Below are positions 23,056 through 32,551 of a stretch of DNA of 64,000 nt, piece by piece (the first letter of the stretch is position 1; each line of letters opens with the position of its first letter). This DNA comes from Lachnospiraceae bacterium. Lineage in GTDB: Bacteria; Bacillota; Clostridia; Lachnospirales; Lachnospiraceae. The notes beneath the pieces are model-generated. The model saw only the letters and a program-made list of their open reading frames with translations. It did not search any database and had not been told where the DNA came from. A program made the translations under genes and the position numbers. The DNA lies in contig JAGASK010000050.1 of assembly GCA_017621815.1 (NCBI GenBank), positions 1-64,000 on the forward strand, written 5' to 3'.

Positions 23056-23886
23056 ATGGAGAATTTCTTATCAATTAAGGAAGCGGTGAATAAGTACGTA
23101 GCAGGATGCGATGCCAAGGTAAATTCGACTGTGGGCAAACTGCTGATAAAGGCTATGATGGCAGGAATGATGATTGCCATGGGGGCTGCGGGAAGCAGTG
23201 TGGCAGCTCATGGGGTAGATAATGTGGGTTTGGCACGCTTGACGGCAGGTGTGGTGTTCCCGGTGGGACTTATGATGGTTATTTTAATGGGGGCGGAGCT
23301 TTTTACAGGAGACTGCCTGATGGTTATGGGAACCTTATCGGGGAAGCACAGTGTACTTCAGCTTGTAAAGGTGCTTGTGATTGTGTATGCAGGTAATTTT
23401 ATCGGTGCGGGACTATTGGCATGGGCAATTTCAGGCTGCGGACAGCTGGGATATTCAGGAGGACTTCTTGGGGCTTATACAATTAAGTTAGCTCTCGGAA
23501 AAGCCACAATTAATTTCGGAACGGCAGTTGTATCAGGTATCTTATGCAACATATTAGTTTGTGCGGCAGTTATTATGGCGCTTTGTGCTAAGGATATTTC
23601 AGGAAAGCTGCTGGTATCTTTCTTTGTTATTATGTTGTTTGTAACAGGCGGTTATGAGCACTGTGTAGCCAATATGTATTATATTACCGCAGGGCTTTTC
23701 GCAAAGCTGAATCCTTCTTATGTACAGGTGGCAATGGAGCAGTACGGCTATACGGCGCAGCAGCTGGATGCCTTGAATATTCCTAACTTTTTATTTAAGA
23801 ACCTTTTGCCGGTTACTATCGGAAATATTATCGGCGGCATGGTAACTGTGGGATTGCCGCTGTGGTATGTAAATAAGGAAAAATAA
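23056..23886 (+). CDS. Formate/nitrite transporter (FNT family)
   Basis: 276 residues, six membrane helices with the FNT duplicated half-helices (GMMIAMGAAGSSVAAHG, GAELFTGDCLMV, GNFIGAG, GGYEHCVANMYY). It matches FocA/FdhC-type pentameric channels. With grcA next to it, formate export or import is the likely job. The RBS is weak and distant (GGGAAAGG, 15 bases upstream). Confidence 0.93.
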   Translation: MENFLSIKEAVNKYVAGCDAKVNSTVGKLLIKAMMAGMMIAMGAAGSSVAAHGVDNVGLARLTAGVVFPVGLMMVILMGAELFTGDCLMVMGTLSGKHSVLQLVKVLVIVYAGNFIGAGLLAWAISGCGQLGYSGGLLGAYTIKLALGKATINFGTAVVSGILCNILVCAAVIMALCAKDISGKLLVSFFVIMLFVTGGYEHCVANMYYITAGLFAKLNPSYVQVAMEQYGYTAQQLDALNIPNFLFKNLLPVTIGNIIGGMVTVGLPLWYVNKEK

Positions 23887-23894
23887 AGCAGCAA

Positions 23895-23918
23895 AAAACC
23901 CGCCGTATGGCGGGTTTT
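23895..23918. terminator. Bidirectional terminator
   Basis: AAAACCCGCC-GTAT-GGCGGGTTTT, a 10-bp stem with A and T flanks between convergent genes. Confidence 0.9.
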
Positions 23919-23940
23919 GCTATAAAGAAAAAATTTTACA

Positions 23941-24441
23941 TTACTGATCTATTGTCTGTACAATAAATTCACGTACCTCATCTCTGGACATATCAAGCGC
24001 CACAGAAAGCTCTCCATAAAGAAAATCCTCAGCCAGTTTAAAATAACGGCTGTCCACTGCAGTTACTTTACATCCCTTTAAAATTCGTTTTTCCTTTCTG
24101 AGATAAATAGTTTTAATAAGCTTCAGCCAGCCTTCACAGCTGTTTTGATGCATATACTCTTTATATGTTTTTTCAAGCGTCTTTTCATCAGCAAGGGGAA
24201 TCAAGGGTATGTCGGGAATAGAATGGATAAAGGTAAGAGCCTCATCCTTTGAAACGGCCTTTCTCATTGCCTCGTCAGCTGTGTCCACAGGAATGTACAC
24301 GGTACTGCCGGAAAGAAAAACAGGCTTTAAGAGATAATATTTTCTGTTTTTATCAATACCGGTAATATTTAACGTAGTAATATCCTGCACGCTGCAAATT
24401 CCGTTGTTACCGCAAACTACATAATCACCAACTTTGAACAT
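23941..24441 (-). CDS. CarD-family transcriptional regulator
   Basis: 166 residues from ATG 24441 with AGGAGGTA upstream; a longer frame extends to 24534 but has no RBS. The N-terminal RNA-polymerase-interacting CarD/TRCF domain (MFKVGDYVVCGNNGICSV, YYLLKPVF, VYIPVD) is followed by a helical C-terminal DNA-binding part (LKLIKTIYLRKEKRI, LAEDFLYGELSVALDMSRDE). It binds the RNA polymerase beta subunit and modulates open-complex stability. Confidence 0.92.
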   Translation of the reverse strand: MFKVGDYVVCGNNGICSVQDITTLNITGIDKNRKYYLLKPVFLSGSTVYIPVDTADEAMRKAVSKDEALTFIHSIPDIPLIPLADEKTLEKTYKEYMHQNSCEGWLKLIKTIYLRKEKRILKGCKVTAVDSRYFKLAEDFLYGELSVALDMSRDEVREFIVQTIDQ

Positions 24442-24692
24442 AAAATACCTCCTATGTTTATTAGTATACCACAATTTTCGGAAAAATGTCAGAAGGACGA
24501 TGAAAGAGTGCGTAAATTCGGCGTTTTGTACCATATATAAATACTATAATATTGTGCAATAGTTACAAGGAGGTCAAAAACAGACTTCTGTTAAAAAGGA
24601 ATGGGAAAAAAATGATGATTATGGTAAGATATACTTGTTGAATTATCGTGTCTGATAAAGTATACTTGCAGAATTATGGAAGAAAGGAAATT

Positions 24693-25274
24693 ATGCTTAT
24701 GGCTATTTATCTGGCAAGGCATGGGGAAACGGACTGGAATCTTAAGGGACTGATTCAGGGACATACGGATATTCCTTTAAATGAAACGGGAAAACAGCAG
24801 GCTTATGAACTGGCAGCCGCCATTAAAGATAAAGGCATTTCCATAAACAGAATTTATTCAAGTGATATGAAGCGCGCCCGCGAAACAGCAGAGATCGTGG
24901 CAAAGGAGCTTTTGGTCGAAGCGCAGGCTCTTAAAGGAATACAGGAAGTGAATCTCGGCAGATGGGAAGGGCATACATGGAAGCAGGTTCGGGAACTTTT
25001 TCCTGATGAATACCGGGTATGGTATGAGAACAGGCGCTATGAAGTGCCGCCGGAAGGAGAATCCTATGAGCAGGTGCTTCAGAGGGTGGTGCCTGTATTA
25101 TCCGGTATTGCTTTAAAAGAAGATGAAAATGTGCTGGTCGTTGTTCACAGTGCAGTAATTATGTCATTGCTTTCCTATGTTTATGACAAACCTTTTGAAG
25201 AGATGTCCAGAAATTTCAGGACGAAGAACGGAGAGATTACAGAACTTGAGAAAAGCATGATAAAACCGCTTTAA
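24693..25274 (+). CDS. Histidine phosphatase (phosphoglycerate-mutase-like)
   Basis: 193 residues from ATG 24693 (GAAAGGAA upstream). RHG motif YLARHGETDWN with catalytic His, GHTDIPLNETG, SSDMKRARETAEIV, and second His in VVVHSAVIMSL. This small form is typical of CobC/GpmB-like phosphatases acting on phosphorylated metabolites; substrate not predictable. Confidence 0.9.
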   Translation: MLMAIYLARHGETDWNLKGLIQGHTDIPLNETGKQQAYELAAAIKDKGISINRIYSSDMKRARETAEIVAKELLVEAQALKGIQEVNLGRWEGHTWKQVRELFPDEYRVWYENRRYEVPPEGESYEQVLQRVVPVLSGIALKEDENVLVVVHSAVIMSLLSYVYDKPFEEMSRNFRTKNGEITELEKSMIKPL

Positions 25275-25307
25275 AACAAATATACAGAAGGGAACTGAAA
25301 GTATTAT

Positions 25308-26138
25308 ATGAAAAATAAAGTCAGTTTAAAAATAGCAATGCTTTTTACGGCAGTTTTTCTGTTTATGATTTTTCTTCCCGTGAAGGTATTTGCAGAAAAC
25401 GAATATACCGTAACAGAAATGACAGCTGAAGGAGAAGTAATCAGTGATGTAAATGTGCGTACGGGACCTGCCACCTCTTATGATATTATCGGGACTGTGA
25501 GGGCAAAGGATATTGTTGCCATAAGCGGCAGGAGCAGTGACGGCTGGTACAGAATTGATTTTCAGGGTCAGCCAGGTTTTGTATACGGAGAATATATATC
25601 CGTTATTGAAAAAGCGCCGGAGGAAACTCCCGAAGCTGTGCAGCAGCCGGCCTCCAATACGGCAAAAAAGGACTTCGGACCTTTCAGGCTGGCGGCAATT
25701 TTTGTAATTATTATAGTGATTATCATTATGATTGTTCTTACTATCCGCAGCTTTATCCAGGGGAACCGGGATGAAGATGATGAGGAGGAAGAAGATGATG
25801 ATGGAGAAGACGGGGAAAGTGATGAGGACGGTTTAACAAAGTCAGAAGAGACACCTGAGAAGAAGGAAAGCAAAAAGTCCGGTGGAACTTCAGAAGCGGT
25901 TAAGACGATAGTTATCCGGGAGGAAGATTATCAGCTCCATATAGACCCTAAATATTTTGAGGACGAACCTTTGAGCCAGCCGGAGTATGTGACGGATTAT
26001 CTGAAAAAAATTGAGAGTGAAAATACCCAGCCTACAAAGCCTTTGGCAAAAAAGGAAAATGCGGATGACCTTACCAGAGCCATGAAAAAACTGGAGGAGC
26101 TGCAGGAGGAAATAGAGAGGCTGAAGAGGAAGCAATAA
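25308..26138 (+). CDS. Membrane-anchored bacterial SH3-domain protein
   Basis: 276 residues: signal peptide (about 1-29), SH3_3 domain (about 40-100: VNVRTGPATSYDIIGTV, GWYRIDFQGQPGFVYGEY), Pro-rich spacer, transmembrane helix (about 128-150), then a strikingly acidic Asp/Glu run (about 158-185) and a C-terminal coiled coil (LEELQEEIERLKRK). It probably reads the cell wall outside and links to an intracellular partner through the acidic/coiled-coil tail. It has no catalytic domain. Confidence 0.8.
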   Translation: MKNKVSLKIAMLFTAVFLFMIFLPVKVFAENEYTVTEMTAEGEVISDVNVRTGPATSYDIIGTVRAKDIVAISGRSSDGWYRIDFQGQPGFVYGEYISVIEKAPEETPEAVQQPASNTAKKDFGPFRLAAIFVIIIVIIIMIVLTIRSFIQGNRDEDDEEEEDDDGEDGESDEDGLTKSEETPEKKESKKSGGTSEAVKTIVIREEDYQLHIDPKYFEDEPLSQPEYVTDYLKKIESENTQPTKPLAKKENADDLTRAMKKLEELQEEIERLKRKQ

Positions 26139-26164
26139 TATAATGAAATGAAAGGAGACAGGGT

Positions 26165-27046
26165 ATGGTATTAGGAGCATTGGAAGCAGGCGGTACTAAG
26201 ATGGTCTGTGCCGTTGGAAATGAAAAGGGAGAAATATTTGAGCAGGTGTCGATTCCTACGGAGGCCCCGGCGATAACGGTTCCGAAGATGATTTCTTATT
26301 TTAAGGAAAAGAAAATAGAGGCGTTGGGAATCGGATGTTTCGGTCCCATAGATCCGGATAAAAAGTCGGAAACTTATGGATACATCACGAGTACGCCGAA
26401 GCTGGCATGGGCTGACTATAATATTGTGGGAGCTTTTGAGGAGGCTATTGGCTGTCCTGTGGGCTTTGATACGGACGTAAACGGTTCAGTGCTTGGAGAG
26501 GTTACTTTCGGACAGGCCAGGGGTAAAAGCAGCGTTATTTATATTACCATTGGAACCGGTGTAGGTGCGGGAATTTATATTGAAGGAAAGCTTCTTCACG
26601 GAATGCTGCATCCTGAAGCGGGGCACGTTCTGATTCAAAAGCGGAGTGATGATACTTATGGAGGCAAATGTCCTTACCACAAAACATGTCTGGAGGGCAT
26701 GGCAGCAGGACCTGCCCTTAAGGAAAGATGGGGAAAGGATGCTCGTTTATTAAAAGATAAAAAAGAAGTCTGGGATTTGGAAGCATATTATATTGCCCAG
26801 GCACTTACCAATTATATTTTGACTCTTTCACCGGAGCTGATTATTTTAGGCGGCGGCGTCATGCATCAGGAGCAGTTGTTTCCGCTGATTCGCAGTTACG
26901 TGAAGGATATGCTGAACGGTTATTTGAAAACAGAAGAACTGAAGGATTTGGAGCATTACATTGTACCTGCAAGCCTCAAAGACAATCAGGGAATTATGGG
27001 CTGTCTTGAACTTGGCAGGCGTGCAGTATGTGAAGAGCAGAATTAA
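26165..27046 (+). CDS. ROK-family sugar kinase (fructokinase type)
   Basis: 293 residues. ATP-binding GALEAGGTKMVCAVG at the N-terminus, catalytic Asp in FDTDVNGSVLGE, TIGTGVGAGI, and the ROK zinc site H-x-E...CPYHKTCLEG. The sequence is of the ScrK/YdhR fructokinase branch. The next gene starts one base after the stop. Confidence 0.88.
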   Translation: MVLGALEAGGTKMVCAVGNEKGEIFEQVSIPTEAPAITVPKMISYFKEKKIEALGIGCFGPIDPDKKSETYGYITSTPKLAWADYNIVGAFEEAIGCPVGFDTDVNGSVLGEVTFGQARGKSSVIYITIGTGVGAGIYIEGKLLHGMLHPEAGHVLIQKRSDDTYGGKCPYHKTCLEGMAAGPALKERWGKDARLLKDKKEVWDLEAYYIAQALTNYILTLSPELIILGGGVMHQEQLFPLIRSYVKDMLNGYLKTEELKDLEHYIVPASLKDNQGIMGCLELGRRAVCEEQN

Positions 27047-27047
27047 A

Positions 27048-29786
27048 ATGGAGCGTTTGACATTAGGAATTTTAGCCCACGTAGATGCGGGGAAAACAAC
27101 TTTATCGGAAGCCATACTTTATACAAGCGGTGATATACGCAAAGCGGGAAGAGTGGATAATAAGGATACCTTTCTTGACACCTATGAGCTGGAAAGGGAA
27201 AGGGGAATCACTATTTTTTCCAAGCAGGCCATTGTCAACTATAAAGATATGCGGATAACCCTGCTTGATACTCCCGGACATGTGGATTTTTCGGCGGAAA
27301 TGGAGCGTACCCTGCAGGTGCTGGATGCGGCAGTGCTGGTAATCAGCGGTGCAGACGGCGTACAGGGACATACAAAGACGCTGTGGCGGCTTTTGAAACG
27401 GTATCAGGTGCCTGTATTTTTGTTTATCAACAAAATGGACCAGCCGGGAACGGATAAGGAAGCTTTGCTTAAGGAACTTTCAGAGAAGCTGGATACAGGG
27501 TGTGTGGATTTCTCACAGCCGGATACAGATAGTTTTTATGAAAGTCTGGCTGTATGCGAGGAAGGAATGCTGAACCTCTTTTTGGAGGAAGGAAAAATAG
27601 AAACGGAGGAAATTAAGAGGGCTATAGCTGCCCGAAAGGTTTTTCCCTGTTTTTTCGGCTCTGCTCTGAGAATGTCCGGTGTGGAGGAGCTTTTGGAGGG
27701 AATCAGGAAATTTGCGACTGTTCCTGTGTACTCCGGGGAGTTTGGCGCCAGAGTTTTCAAAATAACAAGAGATGCCCAGGGAAACCGCCTTACGCATATG
27801 AAGATTACAGGCGGAAGTCTCTGTGCAAGGTGTGTGTTAAGTATAAAGAAAGCTTCGGATAAAGAGGAGGTTCTGGAAGAAAAGGTGAATCAGATCCGCA
27901 TTTATTCCGGAGAGAAGTTTGAAGCGGTAAAGGAAGCACCGGCAGGAAGTGTCTGTGCAGTAACCGGACTTACAGGAACTTTGCCCGGGGAAGGTCTGGG
28001 TAAAGAGCAGGAAAGAGAGATTCCTGTGCTGGAGCCTGTTCTGAGCTACTGTGTACAGCTGCCGGAAGGATATGATGCAGCCCTGATGCTTCCAAAACTT
28101 TTACAGCTTCAGGAAGAAGACCCCATGCTGCATATCGTCTGGGATGAGGAACTTAAGGAAATTCATGCCAAGGTCATGGGAGAAGTGCAGACAGAGGTTT
28201 TAAAGCGCATGATTTATGAGCGTTTCGGGGTGGAGGTTTCCTTCGGTACCGGGCGCATTGTTTATAAGGAGACTATTGCCGATAGGGTGGAAGGAGTAGG
28301 GCACTTCGAGCCTCTTAGGCATTATGCGGAGGTGCATCTGCTTCTGGAACCGGGAGAGCCGGGCAGCGGTCTTGCTTTTGCTGCGGATTGCAGTGAGGAC
28401 ATTCTGGGGCGCAACTGGCAGCGGCTTGTTTTAACTCATTTAGAGGAAAGGGAGCACCGTGGTGTGCTTACAGGTTCGCCCATTACAGATATGAAAATTA
28501 CTCTGGTAGCAGGAAAGGCGCATCAGAAGCATACAGAGGGCGGTGATTTCAGACAGGCTACTTACCGTGCCCTGAGACAGGGACTGATGGAGGCACAGTC
28601 AGTGCTGCTGGAGCCCATATATGAGTTCCGGCTGGAGGTGCCGGAGGGTGCTGTCGGACGGGCAATGACGGATATGGAAAAGCTCCATGGAAGCTTCACT
28701 TTAGAGGAACGCAGCGGCGAAACGGCAGTGCTGACAGGAACGGCGCCGGTGGTAACACTTCAGGATTATCAGAAAGAAGTAACGGCTTACACGAAAGGAC
28801 ATGGAAGGCTGTTTTGCAGTTTTAAGGGATATGCACCCTGTCATAATGCTGAGGCGGTAATGGAAAGCAGGAGATATGACCCGGAAGCTGATTTGAGAAA
28901 TCCTTCCGCTTCCGTTTTTTGCGCTCACGGAGCAGGGTTTGTGGTGCCCTGGAATCAGGTAAAAAATTATATGCACCTTCCCGGCTGCATGGAAGGAGAC
29001 CGGGAGACCATACTGGAAAGTGCTTTTGAGGAAGAACTTGCAAAGCGCAGACAGGCAGCCTTAAGCAGACAGGAGCTTCTGAAAGAGCAGGGCGGGGAGG
29101 TTTTTATCGGAACCGAAGAAATAGATGCTATTTTAAGCCGCACTTCAAATGCAAACAGCAGACAGGACGGTAATAAGAAAAAAGAAGGCTGGCAGAGAGA
29201 GCGCAGGAGCGGTGAAAATGCAAGTACCGGCAAATCCTCCGTTACACGTGTTTATAAGGGACAGGAAAAGAGGGAAGAATACCTTCTGGTGGACGGGTAT
29301 AATGTGATTTTTGCATGGGAGGATTTAAAGGAGCTGGCAGCTGTCAATTTAGACGGTGCAAGAGGAAAGCTTCTTGATATTCTGTGCAACTATCAGGGCA
29401 TTAAAAAATGCAGTTTAATAGCTGTGTTTGACGCCTACAGGTTAAAGGGACATCCTACGGAGATTCTTGATTATCACAATATTCATGTGGTATATACAAA
29501 AGAAGCGGAAACTGCAGACAGGTATATTGAGAAGTTTGCACATGATAACGGAAAGAAGTACGATATTACAGTAGCCACCTCCGACGGTCTTGAACAGATC
29601 ATTATCAGGGGAGAAGGCTGCAGGCTTTTGTCTGCCAGGGATTTAAGGGAGGAAATAGACAGGGCACAGGCAGCGCTGAAGGAGGAATTTCTTGACAGGC
29701 CAGGGAAAAGCAAAAACTATCTGCTGGACGGATTGTCAGGGGAAGCACAGGAGCAGCTTATGAAGCTGCAGTCCCCTGTGGATTAA
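27048..29786 (+). CDS. Tet(M)/EF-G-like ribosomal GTPase fused to a YacP/Rae1-type NYN nuclease domain
   Basis: 912 residues from ATG 27048, one base after the ROK stop. Residues 1-640 follow ribosomal protection proteins: P-loop A10-HVDAGKT, switch-II D74-TPGH, N128-KMD, then EF-G-like domains II-V (YCVQLPEGYDAALMLPKL, HYAEVHLLLEPGEPGSGL). A charged linker (about 690-740) leads to a C-terminal NYN/PIN domain: L-V-D749-GYNVIFAW, VFD795AYR, ETAD824RYIE, TSD846GLEQ. These four Asp are the conserved acidic positions of YacP/Rae1, the ribosome-associated A-site mRNA endonuclease of Bacillus. The fused protein could bind stalled ribosomes with its GTPase body and cut mRNA there. GTPase-only annotation as a tetracycline-resistance protein would miss this. 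Confidence 0.88.
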   Translation: MERLTLGILAHVDAGKTTLSEAILYTSGDIRKAGRVDNKDTFLDTYELERERGITIFSKQAIVNYKDMRITLLDTPGHVDFSAEMERTLQVLDAAVLVISGADGVQGHTKTLWRLLKRYQVPVFLFINKMDQPGTDKEALLKELSEKLDTGCVDFSQPDTDSFYESLAVCEEGMLNLFLEEGKIETEEIKRAIAARKVFPCFFGSALRMSGVEELLEGIRKFATVPVYSGEFGARVFKITRDAQGNRLTHMKITGGSLCARCVLSIKKASDKEEVLEEKVNQIRIYSGEKFEAVKEAPAGSVCAVTGLTGTLPGEGLGKEQEREIPVLEPVLSYCVQLPEGYDAALMLPKLLQLQEEDPMLHIVWDEELKEIHAKVMGEVQTEVLKRMIYERFGVEVSFGTGRIVYKETIADRVEGVGHFEPLRHYAEVHLLLEPGEPGSGLAFAADCSEDILGRNWQRLVLTHLEEREHRGVLTGSPITDMKITLVAGKAHQKHTEGGDFRQATYRALRQGLMEAQSVLLEPIYEFRLEVPEGAVGRAMTDMEKLHGSFTLEERSGETAVLTGTAPVVTLQDYQKEVTAYTKGHGRLFCSFKGYAPCHNAEAVMESRRYDPEADLRNPSASVFCAHGAGFVVPWNQVKNYMHLPGCMEGDRETILESAFEEELAKRRQAALSRQELLKEQGGEVFIGTEEIDAILSRTSNANSRQDGNKKKEGWQRERRSGENASTGKSSVTRVYKGQEKREEYLLVDGYNVIFAWEDLKELAAVNLDGARGKLLDILCNYQGIKKCSLIAVFDAYRLKGHPTEILDYHNIHVVYTKEAETADRYIEKFAHDNGKKYDITVATSDGLEQIIIRGEGCRLLSARDLREEIDRAQAALKEEFLDRPGKSKNYLLDGLSGEAQEQLMKLQSPVD

Positions 29787-29800
29787 ACTATAAAAAGTGT

Positions 29801-31390
29801 CTACCAGCGCTCCCAGAAAATGTAAATGACATTGATGAACAGTAAAACAGTAAGCACGCCCCAGTTTATGATATGCATCATAACAGGGGCTGTTTTTGCG
29901 AAAAAGCCCTTTGCGGGGGTATTTGCCTGAGTCAGATAATATTTGTTTCCAAGCCCCAGCGCAATGGCAATATATACAAGGCAGATAGCCACATATCTGA
30001 AGTCACTGCTGCAGGTGTAAGGATAAATAATTACGAAAGCAGCAAAGGAAATCAGCATAACCACATAACCTACCAGTAGGAACACTTTGTCCTCGAGAAG
30101 TGTCTTCTTTTTCAGAAGCACAACTATCAATAAGACTGCAGTGGCAATACTGAAAATGATGGCGAGGACAAAGGTAATCTGGCAGAGAATTAAAAGAATG
30201 TCGGGCAAATCTGTGGGATATTCCTCTGCAAACAAAGAAGTATGGAGCATAATTACCCAGGTATTGCTGCAGGCTCTGGCACTGATGGGGTGAAAGGGAA
30301 ATTCAATTCTCCAGTCTGCTAAAGAGGGAATGCCAAGGCGGCTCCAAAGACTGAAACCAGCTGTATACATGGGTGAGGTCTCGCCCGGTACGGGAACCCC
30401 CGGTTTTTCCCCGAAGCGGATCAGATTGCGGACTATCCAGCTTAAGCCGATGGGAGCTACAACAATGCCGAAGATGCAGTAATTTTTTATCCATTTTATA
30501 ATGTCTGCCTTTTGTCTGCTTCTGATAACGGAAATAAAGTGCATCAGGAAAACAAGGGCAAGAGGAATGGCAAGCACGGCGCTGTTCAGCTTGGTAATCA
30601 TGCCGAAACCGATATAAAGTGCAAGCTTAATCAGGTTTTTTAAATTTTTCTCCCGAATCCATGTAAGGGAGCCCAGTATAATCAGACACATAAAAAGAAT
30701 GGTCAGCATGTCATTGTTAACGCTTCCTGCCATAACTACAGTAGCAGGATGGAAGACCATAAAGGCAAGACCGATGAAAAGCCCGCTGCCTTTAATATCC
30801 AATATTTTTAAAATCTTATAGGTAACCACCATGCACAGACAGGAATAAAGCAGGGTCAGAACCTGCAGATTTTCAAAGGCAAGGTTTTCTGCCACTCCCA
30901 GAGCAATATTCAGCTGAAGCCACAAAAAAGAAAGAATGTGGTGAAAAGGCGGATGGTAGTAAGCAAAAAGTTCGTAAGGATTTAAATCCGGCAGTTTATG
31001 AAATTTGTATATGTACTCAATATATCCGATGTGGCCGGGATTCACGAAGTCTGTGGCAATGCCTGTATAAACGCCTGCATCGTGCTGTCTGTCATAGAGA
31101 CCGGAAAGCAGGACATAACTGCAGCGAATCAGTACGCCAAGAAAAATCATCATGGTTACAGCCGTATCCTCGGAAATCAGTCTCTTTGTCACCTTCAGGT
31201 AGAAGAGAAATGCAAAATAAGCAAGAAAAATACAGGTAAGAACAAGTACCTTCGTATAATGAGAGGTCTCAAAAAAACTGCTTCCCTGGCCGATTGCCAC
31301 AAAAAGGCAGGAAACAAGAATGAGGATAATCTGAATGGTTACAGGCTGTTTTATTTTTGGAATGCCAGTCCCCTTTAACAGCATTTTCAT
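29801..31390 (-). CDS. Multi-pass membrane glycosyltransferase (PMT/ArnT-like, GT-C fold)
   Basis: 529 residues, about 11-12 membrane helices. A first extracytoplasmic loop carries the acidic D-x-x-V-Y (RQHDAGVYTGIATDFV) and YYHPPFHHILSF features of GT-C lipid-linked glycosyltransferases (GT39/GT83-like). It would transfer a sugar from an undecaprenyl carrier to an envelope target. It lies 18 bp downstream of a lipoprotein gene on the same strand. Confidence 0.75.
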   Translation of the reverse strand: MKMLLKGTGIPKIKQPVTIQIILILVSCLFVAIGQGSSFFETSHYTKVLVLTCIFLAYFAFLFYLKVTKRLISEDTAVTMMIFLGVLIRCSYVLLSGLYDRQHDAGVYTGIATDFVNPGHIGYIEYIYKFHKLPDLNPYELFAYYHPPFHHILSFLWLQLNIALGVAENLAFENLQVLTLLYSCLCMVVTYKILKILDIKGSGLFIGLAFMVFHPATVVMAGSVNNDMLTILFMCLIILGSLTWIREKNLKNLIKLALYIGFGMITKLNSAVLAIPLALVFLMHFISVIRSRQKADIIKWIKNYCIFGIVVAPIGLSWIVRNLIRFGEKPGVPVPGETSPMYTAGFSLWSRLGIPSLADWRIEFPFHPISARACSNTWVIMLHTSLFAEEYPTDLPDILLILCQITFVLAIIFSIATAVLLIVVLLKKKTLLEDKVFLLVGYVVMLISFAAFVIIYPYTCSSDFRYVAICLVYIAIALGLGNKYYLTQANTPAKGFFAKTAPVMMHIINWGVLTVLLFINVIYIFWERW

Positions 31391-31408
31391 AAGTAAAAAT
31401 CCTTTCTT

Positions 31409-32464
31409 TTAATAAATTGCGGTAACATCGGTGATAGTATTGTCCGTAACATTAAAACTCCAGATGGAATGTCCCGGAATACGATGCTCCGTCAGATACC
31501 AGGTATCGTCTATTTTGGTGAGATAGTAAGGAGTACCGCCTCCTATAAAGTTTTTGTACACATCCTCGTATTTTCCTTTTTTTAAGTCTTTTAAGTTTTT
31601 CACCCGGATGATAGTTGCATAGTCCTGATTGCCGGTTATGTCGGTGGAAACGGTGATGTAAAAGTAATCTTCAATAGGAGTGAGCTGTATCATGCCGGCA
31701 AGCTCATCCGGTACAGGGTACTCCTTTTTGATTTTAAAGTCAGTAAGGTCTGCTTCTATAATGGAGGAGTTGCCGGATACAAAATAAATGGTATCCTCCA
31801 CAATGGTAAAGGAGCGCACATAGACACCGTTTAAGGAAGGAATTGAGCGGATTTCCGTCAGATACATATGAGGGTCATCCTTCGGATGGCGGAAAAGGAA
31901 CATTTCACCGCTTTCGGAGCTCCAGGCGTAGAAGGTATCCGTCCTTTCATCATAAATAATATAGTGGGGCCTTACGCCGATTTCCGTAAATTCCTGGAAA
32001 GGAATGAAGATGGGTTGTCCGTTCTCGTTGACATCTTCTGTCATAACAAGAATTCTGTTGCTTTCCGTATCATCTATCAGGTAAACGAGACCGTCTCCGG
32101 CAATGGTATGGGCCATGGAGATGTCATTTGTCATAATCTGCCATTCATACAGCGGGTCAGTCAGGTTTGGGTGATAGATGACCTGATTGTTATAGCAGTC
32201 CACAATAAAATAGTTGTCTTTTATTTTCGTAATATAGGTAGGCACACTTAATGAGGGAAAGGAATTATCGGGAATAGAATTTAAAGAAGCCTTGTCAAAC
32301 TCTATGGGACTGCCTTCCCTCAGATAATTTTCGGGAACATAGTCCGAAGGTGCGGTCTGTTTTCCTGCACAGCCCGTAAGCAGGAATAAAAAGAACAGAC
32401 AGAGCAAAAAAATTCTTTTAGAAAGAGTATTCAGTTTTAATTTAGGTAATCTTAATCTTTTCAT
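31409..32464 (-). CDS. Lipoprotein with beta-propeller-like repeats
   Basis: 351 residues with basic N-terminus, hydrophobic helix and lipobox LTGC (Cys about 32). The mature part is a series of short beta-blade-like units (ITKIKDNYFIVDCYNNQVIY, HTIAGDGLVYLIDDTESNRI, YYLTKIDDTWYLTEHR), suggesting a propeller. Function unknown; its operon partner is the GT-C glycosyltransferase, so it may bind or sense the same surface glycan. Confidence 0.7.
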   Translation of the reverse strand: MKRLRLPKLKLNTLSKRIFLLCLFFLFLLTGCAGKQTAPSDYVPENYLREGSPIEFDKASLNSIPDNSFPSLSVPTYITKIKDNYFIVDCYNNQVIYHPNLTDPLYEWQIMTNDISMAHTIAGDGLVYLIDDTESNRILVMTEDVNENGQPIFIPFQEFTEIGVRPHYIIYDERTDTFYAWSSESGEMFLFRHPKDDPHMYLTEIRSIPSLNGVYVRSFTIVEDTIYFVSGNSSIIEADLTDFKIKKEYPVPDELAGMIQLTPIEDYFYITVSTDITGNQDYATIIRVKNLKDLKKGKYEDVYKNFIGGGTPYYLTKIDDTWYLTEHRIPGHSIWSFNVTDNTITDVTAIY

Positions 32465-32551
32465 AAGGCTATTATAATTTTTTTGCTTTCTTTATACAAT
32501 GTTTTTTTGTATACTGATAATGAATTTTTGTATTTGTTAAGAGACATCTTA

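Noticed and set aside
27048-29786. Plain tetracycline-resistance gene
   Set aside because: The GTPase body resembles Tet(M), but chromosomal context, length of 912 residues and the fused NYN domain argue against a simple acquired resistance gene; resistance is unproven.
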